Positions 8,627 to 16,753 of a DNA stretch of 64,000 nucleotides are shown here, in pieces. The notes under the pieces are model-generated. The model made no database searches and had not been told where the DNA came from. It saw only the letters and a list, made by a program, of their open reading frames with translations. Position numbers and translations under genes: made by a program. The DNA is taken from positions 56,615-120,614 of the forward strand of contig CAWDKZ010000018.1 of NCBI GenBank assembly GCA_963803025.1, read 5' to 3'. The DNA is from Bog-793 sp963803025. GTDB lineage: Bacteria; Actinomycetota; Acidimicrobiia; Acidimicrobiales; Bog-793. Position 1 is the first letter of the stretch, and each line of letters starts with the position of its first letter.

Positions 8627-9096
8627 ACGGGCAACCGAACGATCCGAGAGACGAGGCGCGTCGGCTCGCCGATGAGCTCATCGACTACGCGATCTTCGCC
8701 CCGCTCGGCGCGGCGCTCGCGGTCGCCGAGGAGCTGCCCGAGCTCGTGCGGCGGGGACGTGAACGGTTCGGGCCGCGCATCGCGCTCGCCCAGATGTTCG
8801 GCCGCGTCGCGGCCGACTCGGCCAGGCGACGCGCCGAGGCGTTCCTGCGTCGATCGACGGAACACCCGCGGACCGGACGAGCCCCGGGCGCGACCGGCCC
8901 GGCGGACGAGTCGGGAGAAACGTCGCGCCTCGCGATCCCCGGTTACGAGACCCTCGCCGCCGCCGAGATCGTGTCGCGGCTCGCGGGGCTGACCCCCCGC
9001 GAGCTCGCCGCGGTGCGCGCCTTTGAAGAGGCCCACCGCGCCCGGAGGACCGTGCTCACCCGGATCGCCCAGCTGCTCGGCGACCAGGACCGGTAG
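8623..9096 (+). CDS. Conserved hypothetical protein with C-terminal helical hairpin
   Basis: Its ATG overlaps the stop of the DUF4193 gene (ATGA), so the two are translationally coupled. The protein has 157 residues, is mostly helical, and has no signal peptide. The C-terminus (AAAEIVSRLAGLTPRELAAVRAFEEAHRARR spans about 115-145) resembles a short helical hairpin found at the C-termini of several actinobacterial proteins. The middle, about residues 80-105, is low in complexity. No enzyme motif was found and the function is unknown. Confidence 0.75.
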   Translation: MNGQPNDPRDEARRLADELIDYAIFAPLGAALAVAEELPELVRRGRERFGPRIALAQMFGRVAADSARRRAEAFLRRSTEHPRTGRAPGATGPADESGETSRLAIPGYETLAAAEIVSRLAGLTPRELAAVRAFEEAHRARRTVLTRIAQLLGDQDR

Positions 9097-9101
9097 GGCC
9101 G

Positions 9102-9617
9102 ATGGCGGTCGGCCCCGAGGGGGCCCGGATCGCCCGCGAGGAAGACACCGGGCGCATCGCCGAGCTTGCCGCCGCGCTCCTCGCGCCGCTCGGGGCGGCC
9201 CGCGGCGGCGGGCTCCTCGCGCACGCACTCGACCGACTCCTGGCGTCGGACTCGCTACGCCGGTGCATCGCCGACTCCGACCATCACGCCGTACTCGTCG
9301 GCACCTACGACGACGTCGTCGTCGGCCTGGCGCTCGCCGAGCACCCCACCGAGTCAGCCCCGAGCCGCACGGGCGACGACCGCGTCGCCGTCGTGCGCGT
9401 CCTCTACGTCGAGCCCGAGATGCGGGGCGTCGGCATCGGCGACGCGCTTCTCGCCGAACTGCTTCGGATCGAGAGGGCGCGTGGCGCCACCGCGCTCGAC
9501 ATCGCGGCCCTGCCCGGGGACGGGGCGACAAAGTCGTTCCTCGAGGGCTTGGGCTTCCGGGCCCGGTTGCTCGTCATGCACCGCTCGTTAGAGCCCGAGA
9601 CCGAGGCTGGAAGGTGA
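9102..9617 (+). CDS. GNAT-family N-acetyltransferase
   Basis: The 171 residues have the GNAT acetyl-CoA-binding motif A: VLYVEPEMRGVGIGDALL, with the R/Q-x-x-G-x-G/A loop as RGVGIG. The next part, ATKSFLEGLGFRARLLVMHR, is the typical end of the fold. The acceptor substrate cannot be told. It starts five bases after the preceding stop and shares GTGA with the following Nudix gene, so 8162-10012 looks like one operon. Confidence 0.85.
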   Translation: MAVGPEGARIAREEDTGRIAELAAALLAPLGAARGGGLLAHALDRLLASDSLRRCIADSDHHAVLVGTYDDVVVGLALAEHPTESAPSRTGDDRVAVVRVLYVEPEMRGVGIGDALLAELLRIERARGATALDIAALPGDGATKSFLEGLGFRARLLVMHRSLEPETEAGR

Positions 9618-10012
9618 AGACGACGCTCTGCGTCGGCGTCGTCGATGTCGAGCAGGACTCGCTACTCCTCGTGCGACGCCGCCACGACCCGGCAGCGGGA
9701 CGCTGGTCGCTGCCCGGCGGGCACGTGAAGTCCGGCGAGGCGCTGCGCGAGGCGGCGGCGCGAGAGGCCGAGGAGGAGACGGGACTCACGCTCGCGATCG
9801 GCGATCTCCTCGGCACGGTCGAGATCACCACCTCGGAGGAATGCCTCGTGATCTGCGATTTCCTCGCCAGGCGCGAGGACCCGCGGGCCATCCCGCGCGC
9901 GGCGAGTGACGCGACGGTGGCCCAGTTCGTGCCGCTTCAGTCCGTCAAGGACCTAGACCTCGTCGACGGCCTCGAGCAGTGGCTCGGTGCGCACGGCGTC
10001 CTCGTCGGGTGA
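9614..10012 (+). CDS. Nudix hydrolase (MutT-like)
   Basis: The 132-residue protein cleaves a nucleoside diphosphate linked to some other group. The complete Nudix box is at residues 36-58: G-x5-E-x7-REAEEETGL, preceded by GRWSLPGGHV. GTG 9614 overlaps the upstream GNAT stop. Its last 60 bases overlap the 3' end of the convergent 588-residue gene. Substrate is unknown; small single-domain MutT-like members often clean up oxidised nucleotides. Confidence 0.88.
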   Translation: MKTTLCVGVVDVEQDSLLLVRRRHDPAAGRWSLPGGHVKSGEALREAAAREAEEETGLTLAIGDLLGTVEITTSEECLVICDFLARREDPRAIPRAASDATVAQFVPLQSVKDLDLVDGLEQWLGAHGVLVG

Positions 10013-11719
10013 ATCCTGGCCGGTCCTTCGCGGCGGATCCTCCGTGCCGGGCAGCAACGACGCCGACTCGTCCGCCGGCGGGTCGCCCGCCGGCCCAAAG
10101 ACCCCCGACAACCCTCCATCGGGCCCGGAGGATCCCTCACCGACCGTCAGGAGACCGTCGGCTGCCGCACCAGCTTCCGGGATCGCGTCCTCGACCCGGC
10201 CCGGACCGGCGACGAGTTGCGCCTGTTCGACAACGAGTGCGCCGACCGGGCGGGCGGCCGATCCCTCCTCCGTCGCGGACGGCTCCGCGACGCCGACGAC
10301 CGTGCGTGACGCAGCCCCCTCACGCTTCGCCCGACGTCCCGGGGTCTTGGCCCGCGGCGCCCTCGGTTTGCTGGCCGGTTTGGCCGGGTGCACGGAGATG
10401 GGCCGCGGCGGCGGCGGCATCGGCAGGCCGAGCAACGGTGCGAGCGCCGGGATCCGCCCCGAAACGAGGGTCGCCGCGTGCCTGATCGCCCCTGTCGGGT
10501 CCTCCGGCAACCCGGCCGGCTTGATCGAGCGCCGCACGGGCGAGGCCGCGGCGGCCTCCAAGAGCGCCAGCCAGCGGTCGACCGAACTCGTCGCCGACAA
10601 CGCGGTGCTCGCCGCTTCGCTCAACGGCTGGACGAGCGACGCCGGAATCCGGGCCCCCGGGTCCGGCGGGCGGGCGGAAAGCCGCAAGGCGTGAAGCACG
10701 CGACCTTCGGCGAGCGCATGGTTGATATCGCCCTCCCAGCTGGCTCGCAGCTTTGCCAGCCGGACTTTCAAGGCTTCGCGGATCGTGCCCAACAACTCGC
10801 GGCCATGCTCGTCGCGCGGTGAAGCCCCGAGGACTGTCGCGCGCAGCTCCCGCAACGAGATCGTGTCGAGACGGGCGACGACCTCCTCGGCGCGGTCGAG
10901 CCAGACCGCCTGGCGAACAGGGGGGAGGAGCTGTTCGGCAAGCGCGATGATCGCCTCGCCTCCGACCGCGGGCCGACCCGCGGCGAGCGCGGCCGACTGT
11001 TCCGCGGCGAGCGCCCGTCGGACCGCCGGCATGCCACCGGCCGCCACCTGTTCCGCGATCGGACGCTGTTCGGGCGGGAGGGTCGCGAGGTGCTCGTCGC
11101 GGTGGCGCGTTCCCGGCATGAAGCGCTCCGGTCGAGAACGCACGCGACGCAACGGGGCGGATCGCGCCACCGGTGCCGCGGTCGGCACCGCGCCCGGTGG
11201 CGCCGTCGCCGACAACGGGCGTTCGGAACGCGTCGCGACCGGACGGCCGCGCCGTGGCGCGCCATCTCGAACGGGTCGGGTGCCGAGATCATGCTCACGA
11301 GACGGACGACGTCGTTCGGTTTGATCGGACCGAGGTCGACCCTCGCCCCGCGGCCGGGAAGACACCATCCGATCCCGGGGACGCGTGCGATTGGTCCCGT
11401 CGGTCGCGTGTTCTCGCGCGCCGCGCCCTGTCCGCGAGATGAGGGACGTCGTCACGAGCTCGGTCTCTTCGGACCTCACCGGCGCGAGCACGATCCGCCC
11501 CTGCGGCTCGACGCGCTCCCGTGCGGGCAACACCGACACGACGGTGATCCCCTCGAGCTCGAACTCCGCCTCAACGCGCAGGACGCTGCCCACCTTCGCC
11601 CCGTCCTCGAGCAGCTTGCCCGCGATCACACCACGCGGTTCACGCGCCCCCGCGGCCCGCCACGTCCAAGTTCCATCGTGCCGGGCCGAGGTCAGTTCAA
11701 TCTCCAAACGCCTCGCCAT
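9953..11719 (-). CDS. Conserved hypothetical protein with small N-terminal domain and long disordered linker (588 aa)
   Basis: ATG 11719 is preferred over upstream in-frame codons, because it begins a compact domain of about 65 residues (MARRLEIELTSARHDGTW onward, with GAKVGSVLRVEAEFELEGI) that I recall from other actinobacterial proteins of unknown role. The part between the start and 12484 in the same frame is Arg-rich and not protein-like. Residues 70-190 are Arg/Pro-rich and disordered. A helical middle (about 200-430) contains LPPEQRPIAEQVAAGGMPAV and DEHGRELLGTIREALKVR. The tail is acidic and low in complexity. A TAGGTT box lies 10 bases before the start. It converges on and overlaps the Nudix gene. 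Confidence 0.75.
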   Translation of the reverse strand: MARRLEIELTSARHDGTWTWRAAGAREPRGVIAGKLLEDGAKVGSVLRVEAEFELEGITVVSVLPARERVEPQGRIVLAPVRSEETELVTTSLISRTGRGAREHATDGTNRTRPRDRMVSSRPRGEGRPRSDQTERRRPSREHDLGTRPVRDGAPRRGRPVATRSERPLSATAPPGAVPTAAPVARSAPLRRVRSRPERFMPGTRHRDEHLATLPPEQRPIAEQVAAGGMPAVRRALAAEQSAALAAGRPAVGGEAIIALAEQLLPPVRQAVWLDRAEEVVARLDTISLRELRATVLGASPRDEHGRELLGTIREALKVRLAKLRASWEGDINHALAEGRVLHALRLSARPPDPGARIPASLVQPLSEAASTALSATSSVDRWLALLEAAAASPVRRSIKPAGLPEDPTGAIRHAATLVSGRIPALAPLLGLPMPPPPRPISVHPAKPASKPRAPRAKTPGRRAKREGAASRTVVGVAEPSATEEGSAARPVGALVVEQAQLVAGPGRVEDAIPEAGAAADGLLTVGEGSSGPDGGLSGVFGPAGDPPADESASLLPGTEDPPRRTGQDSPDEDAVRTEPLLEAVDEV

Positions 11720-12683
11720 GCCGACGGTCAACCTACCGCCTCCGCAAGCACCACGGGAATACCGGCGCCGGAATCCGGCCTCGCGGCTGCCCCTCCACTC
11801 GCGTCGTGCGAAACTCCGGATCGCGAACCGGACCCCCCGCGCGCCAAGATGGCCTTCGCGCAAGGCACTTCGCGGCTCCTGCGACAACCGCCAGGCACGC
11901 GACCCGCGACCCGCGGGCCGGCAGCTGGCGAGCGAATCGAACACGGACGGATCAGCGGGGAGCAGTCCTCGTCGCGTTCTCGACGGTCCTCGGTGGCGCG
12001 GCCCCGGCGAACTTCGTCGTCGCCGGGCCGGGCGTTCACGGGTAGCACCTCGTGCGGGTGAGCGATCACGGCGCTCTCGTCGGGCGGATGCATCACCGGC
12101 AAGCCGCAGCGAGGACCCGACCCCACTGCGGCCGACCGTCGCGACCACTCGGCCGGTTGAGACTTCATCACGCGCGACGCGCGTCGGACCCGCCGTGAGG
12201 ATCCCGCGAACGGGACCATCCGAGAAACCCTCGGGACCATCGCGCCGCGCCCGCGGCGCCGGACCGGTTCGCCGGCGTCGCCGCAGGGTCGCCGTGTCGC
12301 CCCGACAAGCACGTCGAACGCTCTGCCGTGATCCGAAGACGGTCACGGCGCGCGACCGACGTCCGTCACGGGAGGCTGAGCCGGCCCGTCGCTCCCAGCG
12401 CACCTGGGGCGCCTCTGGCGATCCCTGACCGGCCCTGGCCGACGTGTCCACGCAGCGCGGTGACCCCATCAGGCGACCTGGCATCAGGTCCTCCCGCCAA
12501 TTTCCCGCCTACGGCCGCTAAAGAATCATTTCACAAGCTCCGCTAGAAGTGACATACGAGGCAGCTGCACTGGAAGTTTCGATTGTGCGTGCTGTGTCGG
12601 TTGTTGCTAGCGCAACGAAAGTGAAATGAAGGTGCCGCAGTACGCCGCGACCTCACCGGTCATGGACATCGGAGGTTCTCAGA
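11720..12683. other. 964-base region without a convincing gene
   Basis: Open frames here are Arg-rich shadows with no recognisable domain on either strand. The end next to the secreted-protein gene (about 12510-12680) is clearly more AT-rich than its surroundings and probably holds that gene's promoter. A short inverted repeat (GTTGC at 12603-12607, GCAAC at 12612-12616) lies in it. Confidence 0.45.
11730..11735 (-). promoter_or_regulatory. -10 box (TAGGTT) upstream of the 588-residue gene
   Basis: On the minus strand TAGGTT ends 10 bases before ATG 11719, consistent with a leaderless or nearly leaderless transcript. Confidence 0.4.
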
Positions 12684-13340
12684 GTGTTTGCACGAGCGGT
12701 TGCAAGACCTGCGAGAGTGCACGCGCGGACCAAATTCTGGTTCCGCCGTGCGATCATCTCCTCCGCCGTGATCGGAGCGCTCCTGACAGGCGGTGGCGCG
12801 TACGCCGCGACGAGCTGGGTCGTCGGCCTCGGAGCGGGATCGAACGGACAGGGTCAGGCCGCGAGCATCACCAACGTGACCATCAGCGCCGTGGCGACAC
12901 CTTCGCCGACCAGCCAGCTGTACCCCGGGGGCACCGGTGACGTCGTCCTGACGATCTCTAATCCGAACCCCTTCCCGGTGACGATCACCGCGGTGCAGCT
13001 GCCGACGAACGCGACCTACGCGACCGGGTACACGACGAGCGCGCTCGCCACGACCCAGACCGGGTGTCTCAACACGACGCCGAGCGGCGTGACCTGGAAC
13101 TACTCGACGGCGACCAGCGGAAGCTCGCATACGCTCACCAGCGCGCTCACCGTCGCGGCCCCCGGCCAAGCGAACAACCCGCTCACCGTCACGCTCACGA
13201 ACAACGCGAGCATGGCCAGCACCGCCCCGCTCGCCTGCGCAGCGACCTTCTTCTCGATGCCGTCGCTCACCGGCATCACGGCGACGGGTGGGGCTGCAAC
13301 GGCGACGACGAGCCCGGCGACCGACGCCTGGACCTCGTAG
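12684..13340 (+). CDS. Secreted Thr/Ser-rich protein of unknown function
   Basis: A GTG start follows GGAGG by 8 bases (12671-12675). The N-terminus is basic (FARAVARPARVHARTKFWFRR), followed by a hydrophobic stretch (AIISSAVIGALLTGGGAYA) that fits a signal peptide. The mature part of about 175 residues is rich in Ser, Thr, Ala and Asn. GDVVLTISNPNPFPVTITAVQL looks like an immunoglobulin-like or camelysin/TasA-like beta-sandwich strand pattern. Two Cys residues (in TQTGCLN and APLACAA) could form a disulphide. It lies 29 bases before another small secreted protein and probably forms an operon with it. Surface or extracellular structural role is an inference. Confidence 0.75.
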   Translation: MFARAVARPARVHARTKFWFRRAIISSAVIGALLTGGGAYAATSWVVGLGAGSNGQGQAASITNVTISAVATPSPTSQLYPGGTGDVVLTISNPNPFPVTITAVQLPTNATYATGYTTSALATTQTGCLNTTPSGVTWNYSTATSGSSHTLTSALTVAAPGQANNPLTVTLTNNASMASTAPLACAATFFSMPSLTGITATGGAATATTSPATDAWTS

Positions 13341-13369
13341 GGGCTGACCGGCTGCCAACAACGAACGGA

Positions 13370-13846
13370 ATGGTTGCGGATCCGATGGCGCGAAGAGGCT
13401 CCCGCCGGTGGCTTGTTCCGGTCGCCGTTCTCACGGTCGGCCTTCTCGGGCCGCTCGAACCTGCGGCGAGCGCCAACTGGTCCGTGACCGTCGCGGCGAA
13501 CAGTAGGGGAGAGGCGGCCTCGATAGCCGCCTCTTCTCCGACTGGCGTCGCGGCGGCGTGCGTGTCGTCCACGGGATACACGATCAAGGTCTCCTGGACG
13601 GCGCCGAGCACCCGTGCGACGAAATACACCGTCTATCAGGCGACGTCGACGACGTCGACTCCCGGCACCTACACCTCGACCGGGACGGCGACGACCACCT
13701 CCTGGACGTCCGGCACGCTGGCGACGGGTAAGAACTACTGGTACGAGGTGGTTGCCTCGTATGGGACGGTCTGGACGAGCGGATACTCCACCGCGACCGG
13801 TGAGACGACGATCAGCTCGACCAAACCCGAGTGCAAACAGCCTTAG
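13370..13846 (+). CDS. Secreted fibronectin-type-III-like protein; stop codon sits at an IS junction
   Basis: About 158 residues; ATG 13370 or, five codons later, ATG 13385. A signal peptide (RRWLVPVAVLTVGLLG to ASA) is followed by one domain with FN3-like features: YTIKVSWTAPSTRATKYTVYQ, then TTSWTSGTLATGKNYWYEV. The stop TAG (13844-13846) uses TA of the target duplication and the first G of the IS5-family element. Removing the IS and one TTA restores CCT TAG G, so the insertion left the protein unchanged. Probably cotranscribed with the secreted gene upstream. The IS now lies directly behind it, separating it from any downstream partner. Confidence 0.7.
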   Translation: MVADPMARRGSRRWLVPVAVLTVGLLGPLEPAASANWSVTVAANSRGEAASIAASSPTGVAAACVSSTGYTIKVSWTAPSTRATKYTVYQATSTTSTPGTYTSTGTATTTSWTSGTLATGKNYWYEVVASYGTVWTSGYSTATGETTISSTKPECKQP

Positions 13847-13857
13847 AGCGCGCGCCA

Positions 13858-14700
13858 TTAGGCGCAGACTGGTTGCCAACGGCGCTGCCATTTGACGAGC
13901 TTCACCGTGATGACGAGCGCGATCGCCAGACACAGCGCAGCAATGCGCTGTGTCACGTAGCGATCGGTCGAGCGTCGGAGCTGGCCGAAGTTCGAGAGCC
14001 ACGAGTTCGTCCGCTCGACCGGCCATCTCATTCCAAGTGGGAGGTGCCGCTTCGAACCACCGGCCGTGCCGATCGGCCGTTTCTTCGCACAGACGAGGTC
14101 ATCGATTCCGGCATCTTCGACCTGGCGACGAACGACCCCGCTGTCATAGCCGAGGTCGAGGTGCAACGTCTCGATCTCATCGAGCAAGCCTCGAGCTGCC
14201 ACCGATTCGAGCGTCGCCGGCAACAACGCGCAGTCGTTGCGGTTGGCCCCGTCGGTCGTCCAACCGATCGGGATGCCGTTTCTCTCGGTGGCGATCGACC
14301 ACTTCCATCCGGTCTTGCCGCGATCGGTCGGGTTGGGCCCGGTGCCCTCACCACCGCAGGGAGCCTTGTGCATCGAGCCGTCGATCGAGACCTCGGACAA
14401 ATCGAGACCAACGATTCGGTCATAGGCGGAGATCGCCTCATCGACGAGGATCTCGAACACGCCTGCCGCGATCCACTCGTCGCGCCGTCGTCGAAGGGTC
14501 GTCTCGCCACCCTTACCGAGGCGTCCCGCGACGTCCCAGGAGCACCCCGTGACCAGGCGGAACAGGATCGCCTCGAAACAGTCCCGGTCAGAGAGGCGCG
14601 GCCGGTGACAGCCGAGGGGGTGGCGGTCGTCGTGTCTGGGCAGGAGCGGCGAAACAGCTTGCCAGACGACCTCGACGACGCGGGGACTGAGCGCGAGCAT
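13858..14700 (-). CDS. IS5-family transposase (copy 1)
   Basis: The DDE transposase of the element has 280 residues in one uninterrupted frame, so no frameshift is needed. The likely catalytic residues are D107 in VSIDGSMH, D182 in LDLGYDSG and E229 in WPVERTNSWL, with the usual RYVTQRIAALCLAI end. The gene fills the left half, ending 12 bases inside the left terminus. The same protein is encoded by copy 2, which suggests that both are recent and potentially active. Confidence 0.93.
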   Translation of the reverse strand: MLALSPRVVEVVWQAVSPLLPRHDDRHPLGCHRPRLSDRDCFEAILFRLVTGCSWDVAGRLGKGGETTLRRRRDEWIAAGVFEILVDEAISAYDRIVGLDLSEVSIDGSMHKAPCGGEGTGPNPTDRGKTGWKWSIATERNGIPIGWTTDGANRNDCALLPATLESVAARGLLDEIETLHLDLGYDSGVVRRQVEDAGIDDLVCAKKRPIGTAGGSKRHLPLGMRWPVERTNSWLSNFGQLRRSTDRYVTQRIAALCLAIALVITVKLVKWQRRWQPVCA

Positions 14701-14838
14701 GGGACCTCCATCAGGTTCTCGGGGTGGGATTGAGTACCCGGATCATCTCCGGGCCATCCCGAGAACCGGTGGACCCTCTCCATCCACCACCTCCGTCTGT
14801 GCTTGGGAGACGATGGGCGAGAGAGGAGGTCCCCACTC

Positions 14839-15384
14839 GTGAAGCTCGGTCGCAACGACCCCTGTTCTTGTGGAAGTGGGCTCAAGGCCAAGCGCTGCTG
14901 TTTCGCCGTCTCAGGCAGCGCTGAAGCAAACAAGCCGCGTGCTGTTCTCGCGAAACTCCGCCTCGAGGTCATCTCGGCGCTTCGCGACGGCGGCGTCGAT
15001 CGCGAGGAGTTCGAAGACCTCGTGCACGAGATGAACCGCCTTCCCGAGCTCGACGTTTCCTTACAGGTTGCCCTTCCCGCGCTCGAGACCCCCGAGATCG
15101 CACGAGTTCGACACGCCTTCGACGATGGTGACTACGAGCACCTCGACGAGATTCTCGACAAAGCGGTGGCGCTCGTCGACACACCCCAGCACCGGCTGGA
15201 CCTTGCTCGAGCAGCCCTTGTCGAACGCGATGCTGGCCGCATCGACCCCAAGGTTGCGGCGGTCGCGGTGATGGACCTGAATCAGGTTCGATCCGCGCTC
15301 ATGATCTCAGCTCTGGCACGAGCGATCGCTGTCGCGAACGGCAACAACACGACACCGTCAGGCCTGCTCGTAGCTGCTCGCTAA
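14839..15384 (+). CDS. SEC-C motif passenger protein in the IS (copy 1, shifted C-terminus)
   Basis: GTG 14839 follows AGGAGGT by 8 bases, so it is a well-signalled gene and not a shadow. The N-terminus MKLGRNDPCSCGSGLKAKRCC is a SEC-C zinc motif (C9, C11, C20, C21), like the C-terminal tail of SecA and many stand-alone proteins. The rest is helical (RLEVISALRDGGVDREEF, ALETPEIARVRHAFDDGDYE). In this copy a G is missing after codon 154, so the last residues differ from copy 2 and the frame closes at 15384 (181 residues). The role in transposition is unknown; it may be cargo or a regulator. Confidence 0.8.
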   Translation: MKLGRNDPCSCGSGLKAKRCCFAVSGSAEANKPRAVLAKLRLEVISALRDGGVDREEFEDLVHEMNRLPELDVSLQVALPALETPEIARVRHAFDDGDYEHLDEILDKAVALVDTPQHRLDLARAALVERDAGRIDPKVAAVAVMDLNQVRSALMISALARAIAVANGNNTTPSGLLVAAR

Positions 15385-15439
15385 CGAGGAAGACCTATGG
15401 CCGAACAGGGTTCAACGGTGCGCCTATTGGCGCGCGCTC

Positions 15440-15801
15440 TTAGGAGGGATTCGCGGAAGCCAACCCCTCGCCCGGAACATGGAAACCGGAGCATGGAAAG
15501 CGGCCGCATTTCCGTATCGCGCTCTCTCGGCCCACCAGCGCACCGCCTCCGCATCGTTGTGCGTCGGTTGAGCAACAGGATGATCCCCGCCGTCGCATGA
15601 AGAGACGCCTTGACGCTCGGTATCCGGTATTTGTCGCGGCACTGGACAACCGGATCCAAGACGTCGCGGCATCTTCCTCGAACGCAGGATCAACTGACAC
15701 CACGACACGTGCGAAGCCAGCCACACGCCAGTAATACCCCGGGGACCGCAGCGCGTGACTCCGTCCCGTCACAACTGCAAGCTCCGTATACTCTCGACCA
15801 C
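15440..15801. other. 360-base region after the IS with a possible Sel1-like remnant
   Basis: No intact gene. On the minus strand, 15493-15558 reads NDAEAVRWWAERARYGNAAA, which resembles one Sel1-type (TPR-like) repeat in a frame without convincing flanks, so it may be debris of a lost gene. The right end holds the promoter of the next gene. Confidence 0.35.
15787..15792 (+). promoter_or_regulatory. -10 box (TATACT) of the leaderless gene at 15802
   Basis: TATACT ends 9 bases before ATG 15802 and there is no ribosome-binding site between them. Confidence 0.5.
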
Positions 15802-16617
15802 ATGAACCGTGCACCGCAAGCACCGAGACCGCGGACCCTTGAGCGATGCCAGTTCGAGAACTCCTTCTATCGCTATTCCTTTCCCTACAACCTGCTACGC
15901 GGAGTCATGAACGTCCTCCGACTCCTCAACGGCCACCGCAACGAGGACCGGCACCCCGTCGAGCTGGGACACCCGTCCCGCTTCGGTGTGGGCGATTGGG
16001 TCCGCGTGAAGGATGCCTCGGAGATCCGAGCGACGCTCGATGAAAATGACGAACTCCGGGGTCGGAAGTTCACGGCCAACCATTGGCCCTACTGCGGCCG
16101 GACATACATGGTCGAACGCGTCGTGCGTCGGAGACCAGACCATGGCCACCGCATGCAGAAGATCTCCGACACGGTGGCGCTGGCCGGTGCCATCTGCGAC
16201 GCACCGGATGGTTCCCTGGGATGTGGAAGGGCGTGTTCGCTGTTCTTCCTCGACGAATGGTTGGATCCCTCCCTGGAAGACGAAGCCCAACCGCGCACCT
16301 TTGGTCCACTTGCGAGGGTGAAGCCGTTCGACGAGATCGCGCCAACGTTGGATTCCAAGGGGCGCCTCGCCGGCATCAGCTACTCGCCGGAGATGGCAGC
16401 ATTCGCCAGCCGAGAATTCCAGGTCGTAAGGCAAGCCGAGGACCGCTGGGGCGAGCTTCCGAAATGGAAACAGCCTCGCGGCTCTTTCTTCATCCTCGAC
16501 GGAGTCCGATGCTCAGGCCAACCTCGTGGCGGGCAATGCGACCGCAACTGCGGCTTGCTGTGGCACCGTTCATGGCTGGAGATGGACGAACGCGTGCCTC
16601 CAGCCGCACCGAACTAG
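15802..16617 (+). CDS. Tandem-domain protein of unknown function (two copies of a cysteine-containing domain)
   Basis: ATG 15802 is chosen from the -10 box 9 bases upstream; the frame is open to 15610 but reads poorly there. The 271-residue protein contains two related units. Unit 1 (about 60-165) has VGDWVRVKDASEIRATLDEN, YCGRTYMVERVV and CGRACSLFFLDEWL. Unit 2 (about 170-265) has LARVKPFDEIAPTLDSKGRL, REFQVVRQ and CDRNCGLLWHRSWL. The unit starts like a small KOW/SH3-like barrel and ends in a Cys-rich segment and Trp. I recall single-unit relatives near polysaccharide or natural-product gene clusters, without a known role. Not obviously linked to its neighbours. Confidence 0.7.
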   Translation: MNRAPQAPRPRTLERCQFENSFYRYSFPYNLLRGVMNVLRLLNGHRNEDRHPVELGHPSRFGVGDWVRVKDASEIRATLDENDELRGRKFTANHWPYCGRTYMVERVVRRRPDHGHRMQKISDTVALAGAICDAPDGSLGCGRACSLFFLDEWLDPSLEDEAQPRTFGPLARVKPFDEIAPTLDSKGRLAGISYSPEMAAFASREFQVVRQAEDRWGELPKWKQPRGSFFILDGVRCSGQPRGGQCDRNCGLLWHRSWLEMDERVPPAAPN

Positions 16618-16753
16618 ACCGAGGAGCGCGCCCTCGTGAGACCGGAGCCTTCCGAGCCTCTCCACCGGTGCTCACGACTGACACCCGAGCAGTCCGGGGA
16701 GCGATGATCCCTCCCCCAGGCGATCCTTCGCCCACGACCAGCCCGGGTGGTAA

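Larger units (their letters stand above)
13846..15439. mobile_element. IS5-family element, copy 1 (1594 bp), with SEC-C passenger gene
   Basis: The element has 21-bp terminal inverted repeats (13846-13866 and 15419-15439), beginning GAGCGCGCGCC at both ends with one internal mismatch. It is flanked by a TTA direct repeat (13843-13845 and 15440-15442), as expected of the TNA-duplicating IS1031-type branch of IS5. It carries a transposase on the minus strand and a divergent SEC-C gene on the plus strand. A second copy at 44246-45840 appears identical except for one missing G (between 15300 and 15301 here). The restored target is GCCTTAGG. Confidence 0.92.

Noticed and set aside
11728..12312. 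194-residue minus-strand frame upstream of the 588-residue gene, and extension of that gene to 12484
   Set aside because: Arg-rich, no domain, and the conserved N-terminus and -10 box both point to ATG 11719.
13370..13846. Truncation of the FN3-like gene by the IS
   Set aside because: Taking out the IS and one TTA gives the same codons CCT TAG, so the protein length was not changed.
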